Shown here piece after piece: positions 10,834-22,114 of a DNA stretch of 64,000 nucleotides. The notes under the pieces were generated by a model that made no database searches, was not told where the DNA came from, and was given only the letters and a program-made list of their open reading frames with translations. This DNA comes from Turnera subulata (taxonomy: Eukaryota; Streptophyta; Magnoliopsida; Malpighiales; Passifloraceae): contig JAKUCV010004874.1 in NCBI GenBank assembly GCA_028386065.3, positions 40,545 to 104,544 on the forward strand. The letters run 5' to 3'. The translations under genes were made by a program, and so were the position numbers. Numbering within the stretch: the stretch's first letter is position 1; every line of letters begins with the position of its first letter.

Positions 10834-11229
10834 TTGGATTAATGAGGAAACTGTCTTACCATCCTGGAAGAAAGCCAAAAGACGCACAGGGATCCATTAT
10901 GTGTTGGATTTGGACTCTACTGTTGCAGGTGGTGGTAATGTAGAAAAAAGAATGTATGCTCATGAATTCTAACATGTCGAGTGATGTATGTTTTGTTTTG
11001 TAATCAAGGTATCTGTAACCATGATGATGTGTGTTCTACCCTAGAAAAATCCATGGAGTGGATCGATATGCAAACCTGTGTTTATTATAATCTCTAAGAT
11101 GAGGGTGCCAAAAACTCGTAAGAAAGTGTAGTCAGGAGGACAATTATATAGTAATGTATATGGGCTTTTATTGTTCAATATTTTCATGGGTATTAATCAA
11201 GAAAACGGTTGTATCAAATGCATAATTCT
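10834..11229 (+). other. Unexplained sequence between truncated LTR and copia integrase
   Basis: From the LTR break, an open frame continues to 10972 and reads VIWINEETVLPSWKKAKRRT, then GIHYVLDLDSTVAGGGN. This composition is protein-like, but I do not recognise it and it is neither copia nor gypsy. The rest to 11229 is non-coding. It may be a captured piece of a host gene or filler DNA from the deletion that removed the LTR end and the copia RT. Confidence 0.35.
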
Positions 11230-13203
11230 AGTAATGAAAAGAAATCTTTGCATGTGCCATAAGGGTAAGACTTGCCTCAACAATATGCCTATGACACCTC
11301 TCAATAGAACCATTTTATTCGTGTGTGTGGACTCATAACCCGATGCCGAATGCCACATTGATAAAAAATTGTATGCAACTTTCGGTACTCGCCACCCCAG
11401 TCGGTTTGAATCTTTTTTATGCGAGTATTGAACTAGTTTTCAGCTTGTAATTTGAACGTTTTCAAGACATCATACACATCAGACTTTCTTTTGATGGAAA
11501 AATACCAAATGCATTTACTATAATCATCCAAAAAGATAACATAATACTTATTGCCATCAGTACTTAAATAAGGGGAAGGTCTCCAAACATCACTAAAAAG
11601 CAATTCTAATAGAGAGGATGTATGATGCGAGCTAGATGCCAATTGTAAACGCGTAGATTTTCCGAAAGGGCATGAAGAACAAGAAGAAACTAAACTATAT
11701 GATGCAATAGGTAGACTAAACTTCGTTGTTATGTGATGCTGAATCAGAGAATGAGGGTGTCCTAATCTTTGGTGCCAAAAATCCTCTCCAACCTGAATGG
11801 TAGATAGTGCCTACGGTCTGATGCGTGCTGTGAAAGTGGGGGAGAAGACATATAGACCACCTTTACTCCATCCTATAAGTAGTGTGGTCTTATTGGCTTG
11901 ATCTTTGACAAAGAAACAATCAAGATGGAATTCAAAAAGTACTTGGTTATCAGGTTTAGATTGTTTAACAGATAGCAAGGATTTAGTAATGGAAAGGACA
12001 TATAGTGCTTGTTTAATCAACAAAGGGAGAGTAGAAGTTGGAAGAAAAGAAGTACCAGTACCTGAAACATGCAGTTCATAGCCATTCCCAACTTGCACAG
12101 AATCTTTGCCAGAATACTCTGAATATTTATTGAGGCTATGTTGATCTGGTGTCACATGATGATTGGCTTTTGTATCGGGGAATCATTGTTTAGTAGAATA
12201 CGGTTGAGAGACACTGTTTACAGTGGGAGTAGAGTAAGGAACGCGTTAATAACATGTGTGGGTAGTGTGCCCAAGTTTATTACATAATTGGCACCAAGAG
12301 CAATTGTTGTCGTTGGTATGCAGCCTTGAGTCATGTTGAGGCCTGAAAGAGCCCCTATTATTTTGTCCTCATCCTCTCCTGTCGGCGTGACCTCCTCGAA
12401 AAGCTGGTTGATTCGGATTTCATTGTACCATATTGGTAGTTGGAGTGACAGTGAGAGCCAGATCCTTGACTGGTTCGGACGATGGATTGGGCTCAAGAGA
12501 GAGGGCCTTCATGGGGTCATGATGAAGAAACTCATAGTTCATGAGGACGCCTGGGAGTTCAGAGAAGGTAAAGGGTTCAGCCGTGCTGTGACCATCGTTG
12601 CAAACGTCTTAATGTTTGGTTGCAGACTTGAAATCCATGGGAGAAAGAGCTTGCCCACTAGCAACAAGTTCATCAGAGAGCCTTTTGGCTCAGTTTAAAT
12701 ACTGGAGAACAGGCTCATCAGTTCCCTACATGATCTGTTGAAGAGCCATGTGAATGGCCAAACGCCGAGTCTGGTTTGGCGAGGCGAGAGAAGATTCCAA
12801 GGCATCACATGCTTCTTAGACATGCACTTGACAACAACATTGGGGAAGATTTCGATAGTGAGGGAGGAGTTGATAATACTGAGGATGGCTTGATCCTATT
12901 GAACCCACTGATGAAAGGCTGCATTATTGCAAGGAACACCATCTGAACCAGCAGTCAGAAAAGGCGAGCATGGAAAACAATCAGTAAGGTAACCAAGGAT
13001 CCTTGACCAGCAAGATAGGGCTCCATTTGAGCCCTCCAAAAGACGTAATTGGTGTGACTAAGTTTGATGGACACAAAATTGTGGGAGTTTTGGAGTTGAT
13101 GAATGGTGTCCGGAATAGCAGCGACAGGTGCAGCAAGAGAACCAGTGGTGTCACAGGTGGAGGACCTAGTGGAAGAGGAACTAAGGGTGGGTTCGGTTGA
13201 CAT
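11230..13203 (-). pseudogene. Gag, protease and integrase remnants of the first copia element
   Basis: Reading the - strand: gag starts near 13203 (MSTEPTLSSS) with the copia gag motif HTNYVFWRAQMEPYLAGQG. A zinc-knuckle region lies near 12300-12250 (CQLCNKLGH in a shifted frame). The protease and pre-integrase region runs from 12155 to 11811 (VGNGYELHVSGTG, FVKDQANKTTLL, GGLYV). The start of the integrase core follows from 11642 to 11433, with DGNKYYVIFLDDYSKCIWYF, then a shifted TDWGGEY-type motif. Frameshifts and stops break every domain. The frame fades near 11230, before any RT. Confidence 0.75.
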
Positions 13204-13264
13204 GGAAGAAAAAAAGGGACGTGATATGATTATGCGGTTAAGCGTATTAGCTCCGCTACCATAT

Positions 13265-13517
13265 ATGATTATAAGCTAGGTATAGTATGATTGGAATATC
13301 TTGGCTATACCAACCGTGAGCCCTATTGCTATCTATTTATTATACAAATTATAAGTGTTTGTGATACAGCACAAATAGACTTTGAATAGACCTATACAAC
13401 CATGTATGACAAGTATTAAAACACTAAGACTTAGGTTGAACCATATCAGATGCTAATGTTTGGCATGATCCTTATCATGTGCTACCGTCATGTTACAAGA
13501 TTTAACTTGTGTTGACA
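13265..13517 (-). repeat. 5' LTR of the first copia element
   Basis: Aligns with 3216-3471 but lacks a clean terminus. On the - strand it is followed by TGGTAGCGGAGCTAAT at 13240-13263, a primer-binding site complementary to initiator-methionine tRNA in altered form. The outer end near 13517 (GTTGACA) is inferred from the other copy. Confidence 0.6.
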
Positions 13518-14034
13518 ATGTCACTTCCAGCTCATATTAGCCTCCAGGCAGACCTTGAAGAGGGAAGCAGGGGGCATAGCTCCCCAAAATTCCTTTATAC
13601 ACTCATGTGTATTTAAAAATTAACTTGATAATGCTCACCACGAATTAATACATATATTTTTTTTAATATATTTGTCTTTAGTAACATGTTTTTAAAGAAA
13701 AGTTCCCGGTAGGTGACCTTCAGAAATTACTCCAAAGATAAGTATTTCAAAATATTGATTTATTACGTTATTTATTTTGAAATATTGATTGATGGAGTTA
13801 TTTTTGTGTAAATTATTTATATAATCAATAGCTAGCAAACTGATTAAGTATTTTCATCGTACAATTTGTACTTGTACAATCTCTAAACAAATCCCATACA
13901 TGTATAGTATTAAAGTCGCCCCATCACTACACACCCTCAGAAATTCTCTTATTTGGATGTGGATTTGGCTCATTTATATGCCGATTTTTTGGAAGCCTAT
14001 AAAGTCGCTCCTCCCTCACTAGTACAAACGTTCA
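13518..14034. other. Intergenic stretch, no gene seen
   Basis: AT-rich, with a short pair of similar ATTTATTACGTTATTT-type segments near 13740-13810. No recognisable coding sequence. Confidence 0.5.
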
Positions 14035-14770
14035 CTGATGTGCACAAAATTATACATGTTTTAATAGCATATAATACAGCTTTTCGGCTCTGCATTTAGG
14101 ATTCAATCAGACATTTGGTTAATAAAACACTTTCTTCTATGCAATACTTTTTCTCCTTATCAATATTTGCTTTCATTTGCTATTATGGCTTTTTTATGAA
14201 GAAACTGAAGGATTCAAGCTTAGTTCAAGATCGTTCACCAACAACCAGTATTTTGAATTATCTCTCGGACGGCGATCAACAGGCTACCCTGTTGAGATGT
14301 CTGTCGACTATTTTATTTACGACTATTTCTCAAGGCGTTTATTTCAAGGCATTTTGGGAGAATGCACATGGGCACTCCTCACAAGAAAAGAATTCTTAAC
14401 TTGTAGTTGAAGACATCTTAAATTACATGACTAAGGATTTAAAATAACAACTTCTATACCTATAGAAGGAGGAAACTGAAGAGACTAGAAAGATATTTTG
14501 CCTTAACGCAAGAACTAACACCCCCATCAACAATTAGATCACAGAGTTTATAGTAAAGAAACGAGAACTCAAGTTGCTCACAATGCAACTTTTGTTTATG
14601 ACTTTTGCTGACTTTTTGATTATTGGTTTGTAATCATGATTTCTTTTATAACTTTGTTATTTACTCTAGTTTTATGTTGAACTAAGCTCTTATATGTGTG
14701 ACTCTAGTTAATTATTCCTCTTCTATTTTGTTCAAATTTTATTATCTTGATTTATTCATAACATTTACAA
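14035..14770 (+). repeat. Diverged Athila-type LTR fragment
   Basis: Starts TGATGTGCACAAAATTATAC and follows the order of segments of the gypsy-1 LTR: GAATGCACATGGGCACTCC parallels its ACGCACCTGGACACTC, and TATGTTGAACTAAGCTCTTAT parallels CTATGAACTAAATTCTTAT. It contains CAACAGG and CCTGTTG arms four bases apart at 14279-14296. It is cut off near 14770, so it is a remnant of a related family. Confidence 0.6.
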
Positions 14771-14789
14771 CAGTGTGAATATTTAAAAT

Positions 14790-15260
14790 TGTTGGGAATT
14801 TAGACATGTTTAACAAATAAACATTCAATACACAGTGGAAGAATTAAATGAATAGTATAGAAAACTTATCTGTTTCTATTAGATTGGAGCCCACTAAATC
14901 TCGATTCTGGATCAGTCGTTCCTCTGGATCATCGATGTGTCGATGTTGGTCGGGAACTAAATCAACAAGAAGTAATCCACATGCCACAACTTAAGAATCC
15001 TAAACTGGAGAAGAGAATTGTTTTTGAGAAGAGAGAAAAGAGAACCAGAAAACACATAGCTTTTCAATTATCTGTACATAGAGTACCAATCTATGTTTTC
15101 TACAATTATAGTGTGGGTGGTTATAACATATATTAACACCCAACACAGGATTTTTCTAATAAGACAATATTACGAGTTAGTCTTGGATTTTGGCCCACTA
15201 ACTCATCATGGGGGGACCCATTAATAAAATCCTTCAAAAATCTTTATTACTCATACAGAT
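14790..15260. repeat. Possible copia LTR remnant
   Basis: Begins TGTTGGGAATTTAGACATG and holds CT/GA-rich stretches (15005-15050) of a kind common in copia LTRs. No partner LTR or primer-binding site is present, so the assignment is tentative and the ends are approximate. Confidence 0.3.
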
Positions 15261-15916
15261 AATGTACTGAAGAATCACATGAGCAATTAGGTTAATTATT
15301 AAAATAATTGCATTTAAACATTTGTTCTTTAGTTGCTGAAAAATAAAGCCTTAAGTGCTTCCATCCCCATTCAAGCCCGAATGTGATATGCATAGCAGCT
15401 TCCACTTGATTTCATCCTAAAAAATCAAGAAATCTATTTCATTAATAATCAAAGGGGAAATTTGTTATGTTATACAAGTAGGTACGCCACTTGATACAAC
15501 TTTTGTAATATAGATTTTTCCCACATCACCATTCATTTGATTTCATCCTCAAAACGTACACCAAGATTACTAGATTAGGAGAGTTGTATTAAAATTTGGA
15601 GTCTTTGTTTCCCCAAATCTAGAGATTATTGTTTCTACATTACCATTACCATATGTCATGATTAATATGACGCAAGGTCGCTAGCAGTATATCCAGCGGT
15701 GCATATGCATAGATCTTCAATCAGTTTTAGACAACTCAGTTCCCCGTCCTGTTCGATAGTTGGTCCTTTCGCTCTATTTGAGTAATTATGGCTTTTTAAC
15801 TGTGTCATTTGGTCTCTTTGGCTTGCTAGAAACAACCTCACCTTAAGTCGTACCATCAGACAACCATGGAGCAAGGGAAGACTTTTTTACATAATCAGCA
15901 TCAGAGGTGTAAATTG
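15261..15916. other. Intergenic stretch, no gene seen
   Basis: AT-rich with two similar TTGATTTCATCCT words (15408 and 15538 areas). No domain or repeat family recognised. Confidence 0.5.
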
Positions 15917-16089
15917 TGTTGGCAAAAAATTGGGTCAATCACCTCTTGACGCTAAAGTGTGATTAACCATGTTGATGATCTGGTTTTGATGATTAACAAA
16001 TTATATGTGTATTGCTAGCTTTGCTTGTGTTGATTTTCACTTGCAGGAAAATTATGGTTTCTGCCGATACCATATCTTGGACACACAAC

Positions 16090-16608
16090 ACATTGATGCA
16101 AGCAAGCAAGCACCAAGTAGAGCTGATGAAGGAGATGGCGCCATTAGCTTGCCTCAAGGACCATTCACACGGGCTTGAATGATCAAGAATCACATGCTGC
16201 ACTTTGTTCAAGCATTGATAAATCAAGAATTGCAAGAAGACAAGATGATCAAGCTTGGAGAAGAGTACAAGAAGAAACCAACATGTGTATCTGTCATTGG
16301 AGAGGAAGCCTAGTCGACTGGAGCATTTGGGCCCCATGTCGACATATCCATTTTATTTTACATAGAGTTGCCGATTTTTATTATATAAAAACAATTAATA
16401 ATTTCGGCATGGGTCTTTTATTTTATTGGGTTATTTTGTTATTTGGGTCATAAATAATTAATGGGCTTAAGTTATTTAGTTGGGTTTATTTTTGTTGGGT
16501 TTAATTAGTCCATTATGTTGATGGATTAAAAAAGTCAAAACCTAGTCCAACTTGAACTTGGTGCTGTCGACTTGGGGAAGGGGTAAGAGTGATTTTATTT
16601 TCAGTTTT
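16090..16608 (+). repeat. Left arm of a 520-bp inverted duplication (gypsy pol end plus LTR)
   Basis: Its reverse complement lies at 17172-17690 with few differences (for example AAGAAGACAAG versus AAGAAAACAAG). The beginning encodes the end of a gypsy polyprotein (SLPQGP-type, better preserved in the other arm); the rest is LTR, including TTGCCGATTTTTATTATAT and its partner TTTCGGCA. Both arms were once the same stretch of one element. Confidence 0.8.
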
Positions 16609-17020
16609 TTTTCTAGGCATATGTGGCCGACCTAGCACCTGAATAAATAGGGTGTTTAGGGTTCTTTTTATGACACATTATTCTCGCTATTTGTTGTTTA
16701 GGGTTCTTTTTATGACACATTATTCTCGCTATTTGATATAAAAGTTTGAGGTTTTTATTACCTTGGTTATTTGCAAGTAGAATTGATTTCTTCTTGTTTA
16801 TTTGAGGGATTGTGTTTACTTATCAAGTGATTGATTTACTTGTGGCGTATTCAAGATTCCTAGCTTTTATTACTCTATTGTTGCTTAACAACGTTGCTTT
16901 GTTTTGAAGTGATGGAGGTATTTGCTAAAACCCTAATTTGGTTGAATTGGTTGCTGATCTTGGAGACTTTGATTGATTTGAAGGTGCTATCTAGCTTTGT
17001 TCTGGTAGTGTTGCTGTATC
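16577..17020 (+). repeat. Gypsy LTR segment, copy 1
   Basis: Shares with 18411-18810 the run from GGGGTAAGAGTGATTTTATT through GTTGAATTGGTTGCTGATC to TTGTTCTGGTAGTGTTG, with few changes. A 35-base stretch beginning TTTAGGGTTCTTTTTATGAC is doubled at 16655-16735. At its end GTCTTGGTCGCGGAGCCTAG could be a primer-binding site, suggesting this copy is the end of an LTR followed by internal sequence. Confidence 0.7.
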
Positions 17021-17171
17021 GTCTTGGTCGCGGAGCCTAGGTATCAATTTCAACTACGTATCCCTTTACTTTCTGCAATTTAGTTTTCTGTTCCTTGTAT
17101 TTTTAGTGTTGCCAAAATTATATACAAATAAAAAAATATTTTCGATTTTATTTCAACTATCATAATATAAA

Positions 17172-17690
17172 AAAAACTGAAAATAAAATCACTCTTATCC
17201 CTTCCCCAAGTCGGCAACACCAAGTCCAAGTGGACTAGGTTTTGACTTTTTAATCCATCAACATAATGGACTAATTAAACCCAACAAAAATAAACCCAAC
17301 TAAATAACTTAATCCCATTAGTTGTTTATGACCCAAATAACAAAATAACCCAATAAAATAAAAGACCGATGCCGAAATTATTAATTGTTTTTATATAATA
17401 AAAATCGACAACTCTATATAAAATAAAATGGATATGTCGACATAGGGCCCACATGCTCCAGTCGACTAGGCTTCCTCTCCAATGACAGATACACATGTTG
17501 GTTTCTTCTTGTACTCTTTTCCAAGCTTGATCATCTTGTTTTCTTGCAATTCTTGATTTATCAATGCTTGAACAAAGTGCAACATGTGATTCTTGATCAT
17601 CTTCAATCGAGCCCGTGTGATCGGTCCTTGAGGCAAGCTAATGGCGCCATCTCCTTCATCAGCTCCACTTGGTGCTTGCTTGCTTGCATC
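17172..17690 (-). repeat. Right arm of the inverted duplication
   Basis: Reverse complement of 16090-16608. On the - strand it opens with GAISLPQGPITRARLKMIKN and VQALINQELQENK, the C-terminal signature that ends several gypsy polyproteins (LPxGPxTRxRxK), and then runs into LTR sequence. The 563-bp loop between the arms contains the rest of copy 1 of the LTR. Confidence 0.8.
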
Positions 17691-17699
17691 TTTCCATAC

Positions 17700-18267
17700 T
17701 AGGTGCTTGGTTAATGACAAAGTTTGTAGCTTGATCATTGATGGAGGGAGCTGCACTATTGTAGTGAGCTCTATGTTGGTGGAACGCATGGGGATGGAAT
17801 GGCAAAGACGTCCTAAACCCTACAAGCTACAATGGCTGAATGACATGGGAGAAGTTAAAGTGAACAAGCAGGTTCTTCTTTCCTTCTCTATTGGAAAATA
17901 TTCTGATTTAATTTTATGTGATGTTGTACCTATGCAGGCAAGTCATATCTTGCAAGGGAGACCATGGCAATATGATAAGAGAGTTGTGCATGATGGATTC
18001 AAAAATAGGTACTCATTCACCATAGGAGATAGGAAGGTGTTACTTGCTCCATTGACTCCACAAGAAGTGTATCATGATCAAATGCATATGAAGAGGAGTG
18101 TAGGGGAATGGCAAAAGAAGAAGGATGCCGAATTGGCTTCCAATGGTGAGAAAGAGAGGATGACTGAGAGTCATGCAAAAGGAGAGGAAAAGAAAGAAAA
18201 AGAGAGAGAAAAAGGAGAGGGTGTTGTCAACACCAAAGAGAGAAAAAAAGAGGGAAAGAAGAAATAA
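17700..18267 (+). pseudogene. Gypsy protease fragment with lysine-rich tail
   Basis: An open frame continues out of the inverted arm and reads VCSLIIDGGSCTIVVSSMLV (aspartic protease with DGG in place of DSG/DTG), then YKLQWLNDMGEVKVNKQVL, LCDVVPMQASHILQGRPWQY and KNRYSFTIGDRKVLLAPLTP. This order matches the protease domain of Tekay/Del-type gypsy elements. The last ~60 residues are almost only K, E, G and R (linker before RT). RT is missing: after about 18410 the sequence jumps into LTR. Confidence 0.75.
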
Positions 18268-18410
18268 AACTTCTATGCAACTATGAAAGAGTTGAGAGTA
18301 GCTTGTGAAGAAAAGAGGGGAGTGTTAGTACTCTTATTCAAGGGTGCTTATTTTAATCAAGCTGACCTTAACCCTGAATTGCCTAGTTGTGTTGTTTCTC
18401 TTTTGTAGGG

Positions 18411-18810
18411 GTAAGAGTGATTTTATTTTTAGTTTTTTTTTTCAGGCATATGTGGCCGACCTAGCACCTGAATAAATAGGGTGTTTAGGGTTCTTTTTAT
18501 GATACACATTATTCTCGCTATTTGATATAAAAGTTTGAGGTTTTTATTACCTTGGTTATTTGCAAGTAGAATTGATTTCTTCTTGTTTATTTGAGGGATT
18601 GTGTTTACTTATCAAGTGATTGATTTGCTTGTGGTGTATTCAAGATTCCTAGCTTTTATTACTCTATTGTTGCTTAACAACTTTGCTTTGTTTTGAGGTG
18701 ATAGAGGTATTTGCTGAAACCCTAATTTGGTTGAATTGGTTGCTGATCTTGGAGACTTTGATTGATTTGGAGGTGCTATCTAGCTTTGTTCTGGTAGTGT
18801 TGTCGTATCA
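18411..18810 (+). repeat. Gypsy LTR segment, copy 2
   Basis: Direct repeat of 16577-17020 minus its internal 35-base doubling. It joins the protease fragment on the left and the SIRE-type LTR on the right. A third, more diverged relative lies at 56560-56834. Confidence 0.75.
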
Positions 18811-18912
18811 CATATGGTTTTTATCAATACCATATCTTGGACACACGACATATGGTTTTTATCAATACCATATCTTGGTTACATGACATATGGTTTTTAC
18901 CGATACCATATC
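18811..18912 (+). repeat. Three palindromic units ATATGGT / ACCATAT
   Basis: Three units of about 38 bp. Each has arm ATATGGT, a 10-base spacer (TTTTATCAAT twice, TTTTACCGAT once) and arm ACCATAT. Units are joined by 14-base linkers (CTTGGACACACGAC, CTTGGTTACATGAC). A fourth relative with arms ATGGT and ACCAT lies at about 16058-16077. Confidence 0.8.
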
Positions 18913-19667
18913 TGAAGCTGTCAACATCAACTTTCTGTGCAAGTTGCGTGTGGTCCTCCAAGCATTTAAATCCCACTTCCACCCGTTTGAATTGGAAAAC
19001 AAGTAAGAGGGAAGACTTTATGGAAGTGTAGAAGATGTTCCCACCTAACTCCTACTCAACTCCAAAAGGTGGTCCAAACTTTCCAGATATGGTAATACTT
19101 TGCAACCAAGGAGTTGACATGCATAACGGCACCAAACTGAAGCTTTAATGAACTGAAGTCAACTGAAGTACAGGGAGCCGCTGGAGGACCTTATCCCCCA
19201 CACTCAGATCCTATAAAGAGGGACGTTTACACCTCTGGAACTTCACCCCAGTCATTGAGCAAAATCTGAGTTTATACCAGCGTTTACAATTGTTCAGAAT
19301 CTGGTTTCTCTAAGAACCAAGCAACAGGGTTGTGTGTAAGCAAGTCTTGGTCTTGATTTGCTGGGTACTCAAGTCTAGGATTAGATTTGAGCGTAGGTTA
19401 AAGCTTAGCCTGTGAAAAGCTTGTAAGGTTGTTTAGCCTGTAAAAAACTTGTAAAGGTTAGAGCTTAGCCTAGAAAAACTTATGTTTGTAAAGGTTAAGG
19501 TTGAACCTGCAAAAACCTAAGGATAGTGAGAGTTTGAAATCCTAAATGAGGGCCCTTTAGGTAGTGGAGATACTTGGTGAGGGGGAACCGCTCTAAATCA
19601 CCTATGTCGATTTTTCTCTGCCTTCCTTACTCGATTTCCTAATCTAAGCACTCATCTCGCATCAAAG

Positions 19668-19731
19668 AGATTTGGTTTCTCAAAAACCAGATCTCACAGT
19701 CTGGAGATTTGGTATCGCAAAAACCAAATCT
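19668..19731 (+). repeat. Two palindromic units AGATTTGGT / ACCAAATCT
   Basis: Arm AGATTTGGT, nine-base spacer, arm ACCAGATCT (one mismatch), a 10-base linker, then AGATTTGGT, nine-base spacer, ACCAAATCT. Close to the 3' end of the SIRE-type LTR. A weaker relative (GGTTTCTCTAAGAACC) is at about 19304-19321. Confidence 0.8.
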
Positions 19732-19794
19732 TTCTGTCCAATAAATTTTTTTGAGGCCTAATTCAAGCCCCCTCTTAGGCACTTTTAGGCCTTA

Positions 19795-20610
19795 TATGCT
19801 CAATTCAAGTTTTCTTATTCTCCCTTTTTTATCTTAGTTAAATGTAGTTGATATTTTAACAAGCTGGAAGGATAATAAGTCTAAATGTAGGAGGACCATC
19901 TATCTTTGTTATTTTGTGTACTTGACTTATAGTTAATTGCCTTGTTTATTCTGCATTTGATATATTTACTAAGCGATATTGTTGAAAATTTAATATTATA
20001 ATTACTTATATTTTTGGAAAGATAAGTATAGACTATAAGAGTGCTTATATTCCAATTGGTGGTTACTCTTAAGCAATGCACCAGGAAAATTAATTTGGTA
20101 CATGTGCATTGATAAGCCGCTTAAATTTTCCATTTATTAGTTATTAATGACTCAATTTTTCCCTGCCACATTAAAAATTTCTACAATAATGATGTGACAT
20201 CCTGATGAGGATCCAGTACAGATCCAAAATGTAGCAGGGCGGACGGTAGCTGAAAAATGAGTGTACTATACTTGGTAGTGGAAGGAAATAATGGTATTAT
20301 TAGTGTAGTAGACAGAGGAGACTAATTCCTGTGTTGCAGACATATAGCCTCCTCAGGTGAGGCGGTTCACAGGAAGAGTTGTAGTAGAGAGATTTATGAA
20401 TAGGTGTGGTGTGATGAGAGGCATGTGAGGCCAGAGAAGAGAGGATTGATGTGCAAGGGGGGACATTATTCAACATCCCTTCGGACTTTGGTGTCTAGAT
20501 TGACTACTAATTACACTTAATAAAAAGGCAACAGGTGACTCAGCTTGGTAGATGAAATCTGGTGTAAAAAGGAAGTCCCTTCCCTCCCTCTCTTTAAAAG
20601 TCACCATGCA
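19795..20610. other. Upstream region of the MYB gene
   Basis: No repeat family recognised. A CT-rich stretch lies at 20577-20594, just before the TATA box. This is where cis-elements of the MYB gene would be expected. Confidence 0.5.
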
Positions 20611-20618
20611 TATATAAA
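20611..20618 (+). promoter_or_regulatory. TATA box of the MYB gene
   Basis: TATATAAA lies 124 bp upstream of the MYB start codon, so a transcript starting about 30 bp downstream would have a 5' leader of roughly 90 bp. Position and sequence fit a plant TATA promoter. Confidence 0.6.
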
Positions 20619-20734
20619 CACATTAAAGCATGGCATGGTGCTGCTATTTGAAAGTTCCATCATATAGAGAGAAAAAGCCTACCTCTTAGCTAGAAACAAG
20701 AGTGAGCTGAGGGGGTGATCAGTGAAAGCAAGCC

Positions 20735-22114
20735 ATGGGAAGACCTCCTTGTTGTGACAAAGTTGGCATCAAGAAAGGCCCATGGACCCCTGAGGAGGAC
20801 ATCATCCTAGTGTCTTACATCCAAGAACATGGTCCAGGAAACTGGAGATCAGTGCCTACTAACACTGGTAGTTACTCCTCCATTCCATGATTATAATTCT
20901 TGATGACCACTACTTTTATATTGAATTCTTTTTTATGAGGACCATATGTGTATGCTTCTTTTTTCATTTTCTCAGATTTCCAAGTTCTGAATCAAATTCT
21001 TGCTTTCTTTTGGGATGAGTTATAATTATTTTAGTTGCTCTATTGGAATACACTTATTAATTGATCAATATGTTTATGTTGTCAAAAGGGTTGCTGAGAT
21101 GCAGCAAAAGTTGCAGGCTTAGATGGACTAATTACCTGAGGCCAGGAATTAAAAGAGGCAACTTCACACCTCATGAAGAAGGGATGATAATTCACCTGCA
21201 AGCTTTACTGGGTAACAAGTAATCCTCAGCATCTCAATTTTCTGCAACTTCCTCTCTATGTTCATCTACTGATTATCAGAAGGAGATTTTAATTAGAATA
21301 ACAACAAATCGCAGCCAATTATTTCTTGCTCTATGAATTCACATTCTGGTTTTGCGCTCCTACGATCAGGTGGGCGGCCATAGCTTCATACCTTCCACAG
21401 AGGACAGACAATGATATAAAGAACTACTGGAACACCCACCTGAAGAAGAAGCTAAAGAAGTTCCAGTCAGCTTTGGACCCCATGGCGCAAGACTCAGCTA
21501 CCAGTCAATTTGTGTCAAAAAACTTCAGTGACAGGAGGAGCTTGGATCTCACCTCCACTACTACTACTCCCTCAAATCTCAGGCTTAACCAGATCTCCAC
21601 CACTTCTACTACATATGCATCAAGCACAGAGAACATTTCACGACTTCTTGAAGGTTGGATGAGAACATCTCCAAAACCCACCAGTACTGATCATCTTCTC
21701 AAGGACAAATGGGACCACGACAACAACAACAACAACAACAGCTTGGAGAACAATGAACATAGCATTGGCAACTCTGGGGCTGCAGCCTCTGTTCAGTGTT
21801 ATAAGCCAAAATCTGAGAATGGAACAGGTGGTGATCGAATCTCTAATGATGAGTTTGAGTCCATCTTGTCACTTGACAACTTGAACAATGTTGCATGGGA
21901 AAAGTCAACCTGCGATTCCTCCACTGTTACCAATGAAAAATGCTCTCAGAATCCTGCAAGTGAAGTCAAGGAAGAGAGTATAATTGCAGTGGCAGAGAAA
22001 AGGCAGAAATCTGACACTAATACTCCTCCTTTATCGTTTCTGGAGAAGTGGCTCTTGGATGAAAGTAGTACTGGTCAAGTGGAAGAAATTATGGAACTGT
22101 CCCCAATATTCTGA
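20735..22114 (+). CDS. R2R3-MYB transcription factor, subgroup 1 (MYB30/60/96/306-like)
   Basis: Three exons: 20735-20867 (133 bp), 21089-21218 (130 bp) and 21370-22114 (745 bp), with GT-AG introns of 221 and 151 bp. The exon sizes and phases are canonical for plant R2R3-MYBs. The product is 335 aa. R2 spans about residues 14-61 (W17, W37, W57) and R3 about 67-112 (F70, W89, W108). The start [20 protein letters not shown] and [20 protein letters not shown] are typical of subgroup 1. The tail keeps [16 protein letters not shown] (about 169-184) and an acidic [11 protein letters not shown] end (about 310-319). Family members are nuclear DNA-binding proteins controlling cuticular wax and very-long-chain fatty acid genes, stomatal behaviour, drought and defence responses; which of these applies here cannot be told. 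K88 stands where R is usual (GNKWAA), and I do not find the QWERRLQTDI-type motif usual between R3 and YASS. An N-rich run comes from a CAA microsatellite at 21721-21739. Confidence 0.95.

Larger units (their letters stand above)
3216..13517 (-). mobile_element. Degenerate Ty1/copia element, split by a gypsy insertion
   Basis: Paired LTR-like ends (about 3216-3471 and 13265-13517) share long stretches such as GCTAGGTATAGTATGATTGG and AAACACTAAGACTTAGGTTG. Between them, on the - strand, lie gag, protease and integrase remnants (13203 down to about 11230) and an RNase H remnant (4024 down to 3480). The order LTR, gag, protease, integrase, RNase H, LTR is that of copia elements. The reverse transcriptase expected between integrase and RNase H is missing, and a gypsy element plus unexplained sequence occupy that place. 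Both LTRs are diverged, so this is an old copy. Confidence 0.75.
15917..19790 (+). mobile_element. SIRE-type copia LTR, interrupted by gypsy remnants
   Basis: The left part (15917 to about 16088) starts TGTTGGCAAAAAATTGGGTC. The right part (about 18811-19790) ends in GGCCTAATTCAAGCCCCCTC, close to the 3' end typical of SIRE/Maximus LTRs. Joined, the parts make about 1.15 kb, the usual LTR size for that lineage. No internal domain follows, so it is a solo LTR or fragment. The ATGGT...ACCAT palindromic words on both sides of the break (16055-16082 and 18811 on) support the two parts belonging together. Confidence 0.6.

Noticed and set aside
20635..20667. Upstream start codon with a 10-codon frame before the MYB gene
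   Set aside because: It starts only 17 bases after the TATA box, so it probably lies upstream of the transcription start and is not in the leader.
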